From: an uncultured Lachnospiraceae bacterium
GTDB lineage: Bacteria > Bacillota > Clostridia > Lachnospirales > Lachnospiraceae
Length of the DNA stretch: 64,000 nt
Assembly: GCA_910589385.1 (NCBI GenBank)
Contig: CAJUTU010000011.1
Location: forward strand, 1-64,000
Direction: 5' to 3'
This document shows positions 16,779-25,984 of this stretch, piece by piece. The notes under the pieces are model-generated. The model saw only the letters and a list, made by a program, of their open reading frames with translations, did no database searches and was not told the origin of the DNA. Within the stretch, counting starts at the first letter, position 1. Every line of letters begins with the position of its first letter. The position numbers and the translations under genes were made by a program.

Positions 16779-17529
16779 AATATATTGGAATGAATTGAAA
16801 AAAATGAAGCGAAAAAAAGTGACAATGACACTGTTTGCGATTGGATTTTTGCTTCCTGCTTTCAGTGTTTTATTGTGTGTGCATAGTCATTATCGCTTTC
16901 GGAATTTGGTGGGCATGAATGAAATGTTTGGAAGTTTTCTGTTGGTTCCATTCCTTTTTTCTGTACAGCTATTATCGTTGTTTGAAATGGAAGAACAGAA
17001 CCAAACACTAAAAAATATCCTGATTATTGGAATTCCGAAGGAAAAAATATTCTTATCTAAATTGTTGGCTTCTCTGACAATCGTTTTACTGTTTATAGCA
17101 GTTAATACGATCTATACAATGATAGGAGGGCTTTTCCTTAAAAATTATACTGCTGATTTTTTGCTGATATTTGAAAAATTGTTTATGACCTCAGCGGCGG
17201 CTGTCGGTGCAACATTTCCGGTGACAGTACTGATTGTCCTTCTTAGGAAGAAAAATCTGGTTGCAATGATTTCCGTAAATTGTTTTGTCCTCCTGGAGTT
17301 TTTGCTTGTATGGCAATTATCAATGTTTCATTGTTTAGGCCTGCACTTGCCGATATTGATCGCATATCGGATTACTTATCCGATTGGCATTTTTGATTAC
17401 ACAGAAAATCTGCAGCTTGGGTTAGATACTTTATATTATCCTGCTGACAAAGGGATTCTTATCTTAGTTTTCACTGTTATGATTTCCTTTGCAGTCAGCA
17501 TGTGGATTTATAGGAGCCAGGAAATATGA
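16762..17529 (+). CDS. ABC-2 type permease subunit, module 1
   Basis: This 255-aa membrane protein has about six hydrophobic segments: one after the KKMKRKK positive patch, then segments around LLVPFLFSVQLLSLF, TIVLLFIAVNT, VGATFPVTVLIVLL, FVLLEFLLVW and ILVFTVMISFAVS. Layout and size match immunity-type permeases (SpaE/MutE-like). It overlaps the ATPase gene and the next permease gene. Confidence 0.8.
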   Translation: MRELLKIYWNELKKMKRKKVTMTLFAIGFLLPAFSVLLCVHSHYRFRNLVGMNEMFGSFLLVPFLFSVQLLSLFEMEEQNQTLKNILIIGIPKEKIFLSKLLASLTIVLLFIAVNTIYTMIGGLFLKNYTADFLLIFEKLFMTSAAAVGATFPVTVLIVLLRKKNLVAMISVNCFVLLEFLLVWQLSMFHCLGLHLPILIAYRITYPIGIFDYTENLQLGLDTLYYPADKGILILVFTVMISFAVSMWIYRSQEI

Positions 17530-18263
17530 AAATGATGAAGATTTTGATGAAAGCAGAGATGAAAAAGTTAAAACGGCAGCGAATGATATGGGTAGGTTAT
17601 CTAAGCATTGTGTTTTCCTTTATCATTACATTAGCGCAGCAGCTTCAGTTTAATAGTAGTTCGGTTGTATGGAGGAACATGGTAGATATGTTCATATATA
17701 ATAACGCTGTGCTGTTTCTTCCCTTTTCAGCAGCATTAATTGGGGGTTATATCATTGACAGGGAGTATTCACAGGACACTTTGAAAAATCAATTGGTGGT
17801 TCCGATACATTGGCGGAATATAATAAAAGCAAAAGTGATCGTACTATTCCTGTTAGTCATTCAACTAGGGATTCTTGAAATATTCGTTTCTTTATTGACC
17901 GGAATTATTTTAGGATTTGATGGTATAACGCCAATCATGGTTCTCAAAAATGTGATTCATATTTTGGTATCTAATGTGTGCGTTACGATTGGAATACTGC
18001 CTGTAATCTTATGGTTCGGAAAAACGCGTGGAAAATATGTCTGGGGAAGCATCCTGTCCATGCTTATAGGTGTGTCAGGAATATTTGTGATAAATGGCAG
18101 GCTTGCGAATTGGCATCCGGTGACTGCCGCTTTATCTTTTACAACAATATCCTATGAAGCAGCAAATATATCAGACGTAGTAAAATCGTGTATTGCATTG
18201 GCAATTTATGGTTTGCTGAGTATCGTTGTTTACATCGGAATTTTCCAAAAGGACAAAGTATAA
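17526..18263 (+). CDS. ABC-2 type permease subunit, second, module 1
   Basis: This 245-aa membrane protein begins with basic KAEMKKLKRQR, then hydrophobic segments around WVGYLSIVFSFIITL, LFLPFSAALIGGYI, VIVLFLLVIQLGILE, VCVTIGILPVILWF and IALAIYGLLSIVVYI. IDREYSQDTLKNQLVVP in the first cytoplasmic loop is a usual feature of bacitracin/lantibiotic permeases. The ATG overlaps the previous stop (ATGA). It ends convergent with the module 2 kinase gene. Confidence 0.8.
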   Translation: MKMMKILMKAEMKKLKRQRMIWVGYLSIVFSFIITLAQQLQFNSSSVVWRNMVDMFIYNNAVLFLPFSAALIGGYIIDREYSQDTLKNQLVVPIHWRNIIKAKVIVLFLLVIQLGILEIFVSLLTGIILGFDGITPIMVLKNVIHILVSNVCVTIGILPVILWFGKTRGKYVWGSILSMLIGVSGIFVINGRLANWHPVTAALSFTTISYEAANISDVVKSCIALAIYGLLSIVVYIGIFQKDKV

Positions 18264-18268
18264 TAGCT

Positions 18269-18334
18269 TATACATTATCGGACGAAGCCCGCCCGTCCCG
18301 AAGGGGGATGCCCTATGGGTATACATTATCGGAC
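18269..18334. repeat. 15-bp direct repeat at a convergent gene junction
   Basis: TATACATTATCGGAC occurs at 18269-18283 and again at 18320-18334; the second copy includes the stop codon of the leftward kinase gene. The 36 bases between them are G+C-rich with a TCCCgaaGGGGA mini-hairpin. It looks like a small duplication or insertion scar at the transcript ends. Confidence 0.6.
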
Positions 18335-19687
18335 AGCAAAGTATATATTCGTTTTATATCCTTCCTGCGGCTTGCTCTGTACTTCTATTGTCCCGTGATG
18401 TGCTTCAATAATCTGCCGTACTAAAAGAAGTCCTAAACCATGACGGAGGTCTAAGCGGTCATCAGTACTCTCCATGTAATGTGGTTTGTTTTTCAGTTCT
18501 TCTAACTTTTCAGCAGATATACCAACACCATTATCCTGAACGGTTAAACACAGTGTTTTTTCTGTTACCTGCAATGCTAAAATGATGGTACAGCCTTTTG
18601 GATTGCTGTGAATGCTATTCTGAACCAGATTATTGACAGCCCGTGTAATTAATTTTTTATCACATTCTATCATACTGTTTTCAGAATCGGGAGAAATAAC
18701 AACCTCCAAAGAATAGATTTCCGGCAGGCCGCTGTTTATCAGGTCTATTGCATAGGAACGCAGCAGCCTGGAAATCCGGATATTATTTTTTTGTAAAGGC
18801 TGCATTTCATATTCGAGTTTTGACACCAGATTCAGATCCTGTACTAATTCCTTTATTTTGATACTTTGCCGGGAAATGATAACTGCTTGTTTTTTGATCT
18901 GGCTGCCGGCATCTCTGTCATTCACGATTCTTTCCGCATAGCCCATGATCATAGATAATGGAGTGCGGATATCATGTGATACGCCGCTGATCCAATTTGC
19001 CCGCGCGGTATTTTGCCGGTTGATGATGTTGGAGGCCCTATTGATACTGTCAGCTATTTCTGACAGTTCTCCATTCAAGTCAAGGCTGATACATTTCCCT
19101 TCCGATAAGGCTGCGATCGAAGAAATAATGGGTTCTGTATTGCTAAGGATCTGCGCTTTGGAATGAGAATAGGCAAGAAACAGAACCAGCAGGTCAAATA
19201 CAAGGATGCCAAGAAAAAAGAGCGGAATTTTGCGCAGCACATCCATGGGATAGTAGTTGCTGGTAACTTTCATATAACTGTTTTTGGGATAACCTATCAC
19301 TAATAGACCGCTTTCATCACCCCATACAAATACGGGATAATCTTTCAAATACCCTTTGGAAAATAATGCGATATCCTGAATGGTATATTCGGTGGGGATT
19401 TCCTCTGGTAAATTTACGGTCCAGTTACAGGAACCTTCTGCATTTAAATACATTGCCCATAGGGAGTTCGATATTAACATTCTTGCTGCTTCATCCGCTA
19501 TGCCGCCAGCAGAGGAAGATTCTGCTACTTCCTTTAGCGTGTTTTGTGGAGAGGCAGTTCCAAAATTTCTTGATACTGCATTATAAAATGTAAGAGCAAA
19601 TGCAGCAACGTCCAATACAACAAGAACGAAAATAAGAACAATAAAAGATAATAAATATTTTGAAATGTACTTGCTGAATAGCTTCAT
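18326..19687 (-). CDS. Sensor histidine kinase, module 2
   Basis: This 453-aa kinase has a transmembrane segment at about 12-35 (LLSFIVLIFVLVVLDVAAFA), an extracellular domain of roughly 125 residues, a second membrane segment (PLFFLGILVFDLLVLFLAYS), then a HAMP-like region, phospho-histidine in SGVSHDIRTPLSM, NNLVQNSIHSN, VQDNGVGIS and RHGLGLLLVR. The size and periplasmic-type loop fit antimicrobial-peptide sensors of the LanK or BcrS-like group. It is transcribed with the regulator gene 4 bases upstream. Confidence 0.9.
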   Translation of the reverse strand: MKLFSKYISKYLLSFIVLIFVLVVLDVAAFALTFYNAVSRNFGTASPQNTLKEVAESSSAGGIADEAARMLISNSLWAMYLNAEGSCNWTVNLPEEIPTEYTIQDIALFSKGYLKDYPVFVWGDESGLLVIGYPKNSYMKVTSNYYPMDVLRKIPLFFLGILVFDLLVLFLAYSHSKAQILSNTEPIISSIAALSEGKCISLDLNGELSEIADSINRASNIINRQNTARANWISGVSHDIRTPLSMIMGYAERIVNDRDAGSQIKKQAVIISRQSIKIKELVQDLNLVSKLEYEMQPLQKNNIRISRLLRSYAIDLINSGLPEIYSLEVVISPDSENSMIECDKKLITRAVNNLVQNSIHSNPKGCTIILALQVTEKTLCLTVQDNGVGISAEKLEELKNKPHYMESTDDRLDLRHGLGLLLVRQIIEAHHGTIEVQSKPQEGYKTNIYFAVR

Positions 19688-19691
19688 GGCT

Positions 19692-20393
19692 TTACTTCCT
19701 TACATTTAATTTATAACCAAGTCCTTTCATGGTGATCAGAGACACGGGCTTTGAAGGATTCGTTTCGATTTTCTCCCGTATGCGGCGGATATGGGCATTT
19801 AGGCTGTTTTCATAGCCAAAAGGATTATCGCCCCATAATGCCTCGCATAAGGCGTCAATGCTTACAATTCTTCCTTCATTGTGGGATAACGTTTCTAACA
19901 ACATGTGCTCTTTTGCAGTAAGGGCAATTATTTTTCCGTTTTTATTGACTTCGGCACGGCTGAAATCGATCGTGCAGCCTTCCAGCTCTAATAATGGGGA
20001 ATCTGCTTTATAACATCTGCGTAAAACGGCATGGACGCGCAATAACAGTTCCTGCGGCAAAAAAGGTTTTACCACATAATCGTCTGCCCCAAGTCCTAAT
20101 CCTGCAAGCTTATCCGCGGCTTCGTCTTTTGCTGTCAGAAATATAATAGGAATATCTGTAAATGTCCGTAATTCTTTCATAAGGGAAAAACCATCCCCGT
20201 CCGGCAGCATGACATCAAGGATTGCAAGGTCGGGTTTCTCCTGCCTGGCAGAAGAAAATCCGGCCCGGACAGTACCGGCTTCGATGATATCTATAAATCC
20301 GTCGTCTGATAGAATGTCAGTCACCAGTTTGCGCAGTTCTGGTTCATCATCAACCAACAAAATTTTTTTTGAATATAAAAAAGAATCTTCCAT
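19692..20393 (-). CDS. OmpR-family response regulator, module 2
   Basis: This 233-aa protein has a receiver with VDDEPEL, D60 in AILDVMLPDGDG, FLTAKDE and YVVKPF, then a winged-helix domain ending TMKGLGYKLNV. The ATG at 20393 follows AAGGGACAGG; the frame is open further upstream but lacks a ribosome site. The gene is divergent from an ABC transporter operon. Direct repeats between the two (20474-20494) are its likely binding site. Confidence 0.9.
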   Translation of the reverse strand: MEDSFLYSKKILLVDDEPELRKLVTDILSDDGFIDIIEAGTVRAGFSSARQEKPDLAILDVMLPDGDGFSLMKELRTFTDIPIIFLTAKDEAADKLAGLGLGADDYVVKPFLPQELLLRVHAVLRRCYKADSPLLELEGCTIDFSRAEVNKNGKIIALTAKEHMLLETLSHNEGRIVSIDALCEALWGDNPFGYENSLNAHIRRIREKIETNPSKPVSLITMKGLGYKLNVRK

Positions 20394-20473
20394 TTTCCTG
20401 TCCCTTTCAACTTCAATCAATAACAACAGTGACATTATAGCATAGGAAAACGGTTTTCGGAATCCTGCGGTAA

Positions 20474-20510
20474 AAAAGTAAGGTAAAAGTAAGGACACGG
20501 AAAAGTGAAT
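20474..20510. promoter_or_regulatory. Tandem direct-repeat operator for an OmpR-type regulator
   Basis: AAAAGTAAGG occurs at 20474-20483 and again at 20485-20494, one helical turn (11 bp) apart. A looser AAAAGTGAAT follows at 20501. Head-to-tail half-sites with 11-bp spacing are how OmpR-family dimers bind. The site lies between the regulator gene (leftward) and the transporter operon (rightward). Confidence 0.5.
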
Positions 20511-20556
20511 GTCAGGCTGGCAGTGTATCATAGAAGAAAAGAAAGGAGATGTTTCT

Positions 20557-21321
20557 ATGGATTACATGATCACAACAAGGCACCTGACAAAAAAATATAA
20601 GGACTTCATTTCAGTCAACGATATTTCGATCCATATCAGGAAAGGTACGATTTATGGATTTCTCGGACCGAACGGTGCCGGGAAATCTACGACAATGAAG
20701 ATGCTGCTTGGGCTGACGGCCCCTACGAGGGGCACATTTTCCATTGACGGAAAGCAGTTTCCAAAGGACAGGCTGGAGATTTTGAAAGAAATAGGTTCAT
20801 TTATTGAATCGCCGTCGTTCTACGCGAATCTGACAGGACGCGAAAATCTGGATATCATCCGCCGAATCCTTGGACTGCCGGAAAGAGCAGTGGATGACGC
20901 ACTGAAACTGGTGGGGCTGGAGGAATTCGGAAACCGGCTGGCAAAGAAGTATTCCCTTGGGATGAAGCAGCGTCTTGGGTTTGCCGGAGCTTTGCTCGGA
21001 CGTCCGCCAATCCTGATTTTAGACGAACCCACCAACGGGCTGGACCCTGCGGGTATCCATGAGATCCGTAATCTGGTGAGATCGCTGCCGGAGCTCTATG
21101 ACTGTACGATTTTGATTTCTTCCCATATGCTGTCGGAGATTGAATTGATGGCAGACGACGTCGGTATCCTCAATCATGGACGTCTGTTATTTGAGGGAAG
21201 TTTGGAGGCACTGCGAAGAAATGCGCAGCAGGCAGGCTTTGCGGCGTATCATCTGGAGGATGTATTCCTTTCTATGGTAGAAAAGGATAATGAGATAAGA
21301 AAACAAAGGGGCAGATTATGA
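20557..21321 (+). CDS. Lantibiotic-protection ABC transporter ATPase, module 2
   Basis: This 254-aa ATPase has Walker A GPNGAGKS (37-44), signature YSLGMKQRLGFAGA, Walker B ILILDEPTNGLDP and ISSHMLSE. It resembles the F subunit of lantibiotic immunity transporters (MutF/SpaF). The ATG at 20557 follows AAAGGAG. The first permease start overlaps its stop (TTATGA). Together with the two permeases downstream it makes a FEG-type exporter. Confidence 0.88.
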   Translation: MDYMITTRHLTKKYKDFISVNDISIHIRKGTIYGFLGPNGAGKSTTMKMLLGLTAPTRGTFSIDGKQFPKDRLEILKEIGSFIESPSFYANLTGRENLDIIRRILGLPERAVDDALKLVGLEEFGNRLAKKYSLGMKQRLGFAGALLGRPPILILDEPTNGLDPAGIHEIRNLVRSLPELYDCTILISSHMLSEIELMADDVGILNHGRLLFEGSLEALRRNAQQAGFAAYHLEDVFLSMVEKDNEIRKQRGRL

Positions 21322-22043
21322 ATACACTGGGAATTGAACTACAGAAAGAGAAACGGACAGGAGTGATTCCTGTATTGCTGTCAGTGGGCATTCTGGGGGC
21401 TGTATATGCGTATGTGAATTTTATTGTGAGAAAGGAAACGCTTTTGAATCTGCCGCTGGCCCCGATGGATGTTCTTCTGACACAGCTTTATGGAATGATC
21501 CTGATCCTGAATATGTTTGGAATGATTGCTGCTGCCTGTATGATCTACCATATGGAATTTCAGGGAAACGCGATCAAGAAAATGTATATGCTGCCAGCCA
21601 GTGTGCTGGAGATGTATCTGTGTAAATTATTGATTCTGACGGCGTTGCTTTTTGCAGCAGTTGTGGTGCAGAATCTGGCGCTGCTGCAGATCGGCATGAC
21701 GAATCTGCCGGAAGGGACATTTGAACTTTGGACGTTGGCCCGGTTTACCGGGTATTCGTTTGTCACTTCCATGCCGGTTCTGGCTTTTATGGTATGGATC
21801 GCCTCCCGGTCTGAAAATACGTGGATCCCGCTTGGAACAGGCGTGGCCGTTTTCCTGAGTGGGATGGCGTTGGTAAATACGGAGTGGAAACTGTTGCTGA
21901 TACATCCGTTTGTGATCATGCTGAAACCGGCGGCTGCCATGAGCGCCGAACCGGACACTACAGTGGTCATAGCGGCGTTGATCGAGACAATTTTGTTTTC
22001 AGGTGCGGGACTTTGTATGGCGAAGTACCGGCGGTATGAATGA
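21318..22043 (+). CDS. Lantibiotic-immunity permease (MutE/EpiE-like), module 2
   Basis: This 241-aa protein has six hydrophobic segments (around GVIPVLLSVGILGAVYAYV, MILILNMFGMIAAACMI, LLILTALLFAAVVVQN, FVTSMPVLAFMVWI, LGTGVAVFLSGMALV and VVIAALIETILFSGAG). The start LGIELQKEKRTGV, with the positive segment before the first helix, is as in E-subunit permeases. It overlaps the ATPase gene by 4 bp. Confidence 0.82.
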   Translation: MNTLGIELQKEKRTGVIPVLLSVGILGAVYAYVNFIVRKETLLNLPLAPMDVLLTQLYGMILILNMFGMIAAACMIYHMEFQGNAIKKMYMLPASVLEMYLCKLLILTALLFAAVVVQNLALLQIGMTNLPEGTFELWTLARFTGYSFVTSMPVLAFMVWIASRSENTWIPLGTGVAVFLSGMALVNTEWKLLLIHPFVIMLKPAAAMSAEPDTTVVIAALIETILFSGAGLCMAKYRRYE

Positions 22044-22071
22044 GGAAACGACACATATGGGAGGAAGGAAA

Positions 22072-22836
22072 ATGAGTTTTTTGGAACTTTTGAAAATTGA
22101 GTTTATCAAGGTGAAACGTTCGAAGATCATCCCCTTGATCTTCATTGCGCCGCTTCTGGTGGTGGTATCGGGAATTGCGAATCTAAGTACTTATTTTACA
22201 CCGGAATATACCAATGCGTGGCCGGCCATGTTTATCCAGAGTGCATTGGTCTACGCCTATTACCTGCTGCCGTTCAGTATGATCGTAGTCTGCGTGATGA
22301 TCTCCGGCAGGGAAAAGGGGAATAACGGGATTCTGAAAATGCTGGCATTGCCGGTCAGCCGGTATGTGCTTTCGCTGGCAAAGTTTTGTGTGCTGATGTT
22401 CTATCTGTTGCTGGAACTGATCGTATTTGTTGTAGTATTTATGGCAGCAGGGATGGTTGCGGTCCGTACGATGGGGATTACGGAGGCGCTGCCCGTATTC
22501 TATCTGCTGAAATGGTGCGCCGGGCTGTTCTTCACGATGCTCCCGTGCCTCTCCGTCATGTGGATGATCGTGGTATTGGCTGACAAACCGTTGCTTTCAG
22601 TGGGACTGAACCTGCTGCTTGTCATTCCGGGTGTCCTGGCTGCGAATACTCCGGCGTGGATCCTGTATCCCTATTGCTACAGCGGTTATCTGGTATCCTG
22701 TTCATTGCATGATTTTACGGCTGAAGCTTCGGGAACGGCGTTTTCCATATTTCCGTTTATTCCCTGTGCGGCGGCAATCTGTATACTTGCGCTTTGGCTG
22801 TCGGTGACAGGATTTGGGAAGAAAGAGATTCTGTAA
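22072..22836 (+). CDS. Lantibiotic-immunity permease (MutG/EpiG-like), module 2
   Basis: This 254-aa protein starts at ATG 22072 behind GGGAGGAAGG. It opens with LLKIEFIKVKRSKIIPLIF and has six hydrophobic segments. ISGREKGNNGILKMLALPVS is the usual cytoplasmic loop of G-subunit immunity permeases. A strong terminator follows within 6 bp, closing the operon. Confidence 0.82.
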   Translation: MSFLELLKIEFIKVKRSKIIPLIFIAPLLVVVSGIANLSTYFTPEYTNAWPAMFIQSALVYAYYLLPFSMIVVCVMISGREKGNNGILKMLALPVSRYVLSLAKFCVLMFYLLLELIVFVVVFMAAGMVAVRTMGITEALPVFYLLKWCAGLFFTMLPCLSVMWMIVVLADKPLLSVGLNLLLVIPGVLAANTPAWILYPYCYSGYLVSCSLHDFTAEASGTAFSIFPFIPCAAAICILALWLSVTGFGKKEIL

Positions 22837-22841
22837 AAAAT

Positions 22842-22872
22842 AACTGCCGGATCTCGAAAAGGTCCGGCAGTT
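22842..22872 (+). terminator. Rho-independent terminator of the module 2 operon
   Basis: AACTGCCGGA (22842-22851) pairs with TCCGGCAGTT (22863-22872), followed by TTGTGG. It lies 6 bases after the permease stop. An A-rich run before the stem means it could also act leftward. Confidence 0.65.
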
Positions 22873-22937
22873 TGTGGCGGAATGCGAACAGCTTTTTTGG
22901 CTGGGGCGGCAAGGTGGTTGATCCCTATTTTTGTTAT

Positions 22938-23945
22938 TTAAGACTGTATACGTTTTGAAGTCATAATATACAAAAGAAACCATAGGAAACAATGGGCAAT
23001 AAGGACGATTATTTCTGTGCCAAGAGCTCCATTCCCATTTAAGATTCCCATTAAGCCATAAAATGTAGCGCTGGACGGAAATGCATAGGAGATGGCATGA
23101 AGTATGCTTCCTACAGGAGCCGCTAAATAGAATAAAATAGGCGGGGCGATGAATAAAATCATGATTAGCTTTATATACATGATTCCTGCCATAAGCCCGT
23201 TTGCGTATCGTCCAATAAACAGCCCGGTCAATGAAGCAATAAAAGATGACAGGATAATGAAAAGCAGCACTGGCAGTATTTGTGTGGCTGAAAGCCGCAT
23301 ACAGATGAGGGCGGTAATTACCGTTGATAAAACTCCGCCTAAAAATCCAACTGCAATTTTCTGCTTCACATACTGCGTCCTTGTCATGGGAAGTATTTCA
23401 TTTATAAAAACAATGCCGTCCTCTTTTTCACTGAGTATGTTCATAGCATTAAATGTGCAGCCCATAAACATAGCTGTAATCATCGTAATCACGATCAACA
23501 GTGGTTTCAAGATATCATTGCTGTTTTTTGGCGGCAGCAGCGTCTGCTCGTATTTGCCGGCATGATTTCGCCCGGCATAAAGCAGCGGAAGTGTATCGGC
23601 GATCACTGCATACATCTGCAATTCATCTCCGGACCGTAAAACCCGGATTTCATTACCTAGGCTCATTACGCCAAGAAGCTGTGTCGATGGATCTATGATG
23701 GCGGCATCTAAATCTTTCGTATTCTCATATACTGTTACGGAACCAGTCTCTTGCAGCCATGAGACCGCCTCTTTGGTTAAATCATTTTGCACAATGCCAA
23801 AGGATGGCACGGCTGTAGATGTAAGATTCATATCCCCCAGCAGATTGATTGCTATGCCAACAATCATCGGAAGAAGAAAAGTCAGGATACACAGCTTATC
23901 CCTCCGTATTGTTTTTAGCTGAAATTTCAAACCGATCCAATTCAT
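22938..23945 (-). CDS. ABC-2 type permease, module 3
   Basis: This 335-aa protein has one N-terminal membrane segment after QLKTIRRDKLC, a long extracytoplasmic domain (about residues 45-145), then five to six membrane segments, including TMITAMFMGCTFNAMN and VLLFIILSSFIASLTG. This is the ABC2_membrane_3/YhgE-like shape. Its gene is third in a leftward operon with an ATPase and a sister permease. Confidence 0.8.
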   Translation of the reverse strand: MNWIGLKFQLKTIRRDKLCILTFLLPMIVGIAINLLGDMNLTSTAVPSFGIVQNDLTKEAVSWLQETGSVTVYENTKDLDAAIIDPSTQLLGVMSLGNEIRVLRSGDELQMYAVIADTLPLLYAGRNHAGKYEQTLLPPKNSNDILKPLLIVITMITAMFMGCTFNAMNILSEKEDGIVFINEILPMTRTQYVKQKIAVGFLGGVLSTVITALICMRLSATQILPVLLFIILSSFIASLTGLFIGRYANGLMAGIMYIKLIMILFIAPPILFYLAAPVGSILHAISYAFPSSATFYGLMGILNGNGALGTEIIVLIAHCFLWFLLYIMTSKRIQS

Positions 23946-23951
23946 GATTTC

Positions 23952-24944
23952 TCACCCCTCTCTCTTCATTTCCCGGTCAAGTCCATATCTGGCTAATAAG
24001 AACAGCAGGAATATAGACATCAGGCAGCCGGCGTAATAGAAGCCATTCTTAACAGGAGCCTGGAAATATGCGTTTTTCATAGCCGCAAACAGATGGTACA
24101 TTGGATGGAATTTTATCCATGCCATTTCCACTCCAGTCTGACCGGCGAGAAATACAGGTGTCGTGATAAAGACGGCAAGAACCAGATATAGGAGTGAAAA
24201 TTGCTTGAAATCCGGTAGTGTGATTGAAAAAAAGAACCCCGCCATAGCCATGATCATGGATAGAATCCCGGCTTGGACCAGCACTGCGGGCAGTACTTCT
24301 GCACCTGCTGTAACGCCAAGATTGCACAGGGTCAATAAAGCGGCAAACAATAAGTCTGCAAACAGGATCAGTGTAAGCTTTGACAGGATAAATGCGCCTT
24401 TTTGAACAGAAAGGACTGCATGTACCCGAATCACTCCCATCTGCTTTTCTTTGAACAGCATGGATGCCAATCCTAAAAAACCCACTGCCGCAAGTTCAAA
24501 AAAGAGAAATTCAGCAGTGATTTCCCTGCGGCTTTTCATATCCTTGTCGTTGGGGCCAATGATCTGCGCTTTTCTGGAATTTCCAGAAGATAGTTTTGAA
24601 ACTGCGTAGGAATGGCGCAATTGATCAAGGCGATCAATCCCACAAGAAGCCATTATGATTCCCGGCGTTCCATCTGAAGCGTCGATCCCTATGGAATATC
24701 CATCCTCACAGGCGTTTTGTAACTCGTCTGGGCTATAGACGGATATCACGTCAGCCGAAATATTTTCCTGGATTTGTTCCGGATCATACAGGTAAACCGG
24801 GAATATCTCCTGATCGATCTTTACATAGACAAGGTTGATATAGCAGGAATACAGGATCAGTGACCCGATGGCTAAAAGAAAAAATCTGCTGGATACCATC
24901 AGTCGAAAATCTTTTTTAAGGAGTGCGGAAAAGCTGCTGCGCAT
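23952..24944 (-). CDS. ABC-2 type permease, sister subunit, module 3
   Basis: This 330-aa protein has the same layout as the next gene: basic start SALLKKDFRLMVSSRFF, one membrane segment, an extracytoplasmic domain, then five or more membrane segments such as FELAAVGFLGLASML and LYLVLAVFITTPVFLAG. Its stop and the next ATG are 6 bp apart. Its first base overlaps the last base of the ATPase stop. It probably heterodimerises with the product of 22938-23945. Confidence 0.8.
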   Translation of the reverse strand: MRSSFSALLKKDFRLMVSSRFFLLAIGSLILYSCYINLVYVKIDQEIFPVYLYDPEQIQENISADVISVYSPDELQNACEDGYSIGIDASDGTPGIIMASCGIDRLDQLRHSYAVSKLSSGNSRKAQIIGPNDKDMKSRREITAEFLFFELAAVGFLGLASMLFKEKQMGVIRVHAVLSVQKGAFILSKLTLILFADLLFAALLTLCNLGVTAGAEVLPAVLVQAGILSMIMAMAGFFFSITLPDFKQFSLLYLVLAVFITTPVFLAGQTGVEMAWIKFHPMYHLFAAMKNAYFQAPVKNGFYYAGCLMSIFLLFLLARYGLDREMKREG

Positions 24945-25792
24945 CAGTCAAGCCCCCTTCCGGTGTATTGGATAAAAATATCCTCCAGCGTCGGCTCCTG
25001 AGAATGGATTCTGACGATTTCATCATATGGAAACGGGAGGCTGCCTGCCAATTCTGGTGCTTCGATGGAACGCATTTCCTGTTTCCCTTGAAATAAGTAT
25101 TCTACCGTTATGTGACGGCTGCTGTTTCGTTCCTTTAGATTTTTTGGTGAGTCCAAGGCAACAATATTTCCGTTTGAGATAAACGCCACCCGATCACATA
25201 ATAAGTCGGCATCTACCATGTTGTGGGTTGTCACAAAAACCGTTGTCCCCTTCTTACGCTCTTCTTCGATGATTTTCCGGAATAATACTGCGCCGGATGG
25301 ATCTAATCCGCTGATCGGTTCGTCCAGAAACAAAAGTCTGGGACTGCTGATCAATGCCCGTGCCATACTGACGCGCTGGCGCATCCCTTTTGAATAGGAA
25401 GAAACCGGCTTTTTTAGGAAATCCTGTTTAAATTCCAATCTCTGAAGAAGTTCTTCTGGTTTCTGAACCTGTTCTTTGGGATAGAAGGATGAAAAATATT
25501 TCAGATTGTCGATTGCACTTAAATTTGCATACAGATAAGGAAATTCAAACAGAACGCCAATCTGCTGAAAAAAATCTTGTGTACGGACAGCGGTGATATC
25601 CTGCCCTAATAGCGACACTGTTCCGCCATGCCCTTTCAAGATTCCGGTCAGGATTTTCTGGGTTGTTGATTTGCCGGATCCGTTCGGCCCAAGGAAACCG
25701 AAGATCTCGCCGTCATTTACGGTGAAGTTCAGGCCATGCAGAGCCTGCTTATCTTTTCTATATGAAAAAGTCAGATTTTTTACGTCGATCAT
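24944..25792 (-). CDS. ABC transporter ATPase, module 3
   Basis: This 282-aa ATPase has Walker A GPNGSGKS (35-42), signature SSYSKGMRQRVSMARAL, Walker B RLLFLDEPISGLDPSG and VTTHNM as the switch region. A C-terminal region of about 60 residues follows, as in CcmA-type exporters. Its ATG overlaps the stop of the 50-aa membrane protein gene (ATGA), so their translation is coupled. Confidence 0.88.
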   Translation of the reverse strand: MIDVKNLTFSYRKDKQALHGLNFTVNDGEIFGFLGPNGSGKSTTQKILTGILKGHGGTVSLLGQDITAVRTQDFFQQIGVLFEFPYLYANLSAIDNLKYFSSFYPKEQVQKPEELLQRLEFKQDFLKKPVSSYSKGMRQRVSMARALISSPRLLFLDEPISGLDPSGAVLFRKIIEEERKKGTTVFVTTHNMVDADLLCDRVAFISNGNIVALDSPKNLKERNSSRHITVEYLFQGKQEMRSIEAPELAGSLPFPYDEIVRIHSQEPTLEDIFIQYTGRGLD

Positions 25793-25941
25793 TCATCATC
25801 GCCCCACTTTCCACGCCTGTTCCTTTTCTGTTCGGTATTGCGGTTCTCCCACCACTTTATAAACTTTACTTTCAGCGGCAATGAGATCAGCAATACTGCC
25901 AGAATAACCAGCTGCCAATACCATTCTAAACCTAAAAACAT
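25789..25941 (-). CDS. Small single-span membrane protein, 50 aa, first in the module 3 transporter operon
   Basis: The ATG at 25941 has a strong ATAAGGAGG site. Residues 5-24 (LEWYWQLVILAVLLISLPLK) form one membrane span and the tail is highly charged (ENRNTEQKRNRRGKWGDDE). It overlaps the ATPase gene by 4 bp. It resembles no family I can name; plausible roles are a transporter accessory subunit or a sensor link to the kinase encoded upstream. The ribosome site and coupling support it as a real gene. Confidence 0.65.
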   Translation of the reverse strand: MFLGLEWYWQLVILAVLLISLPLKVKFIKWWENRNTEQKRNRRGKWGDDE

Positions 25942-25984
25942 ATTTTTTTCCTCCTTATGATCTGATGGCGTCAGTTTAAGAAAA

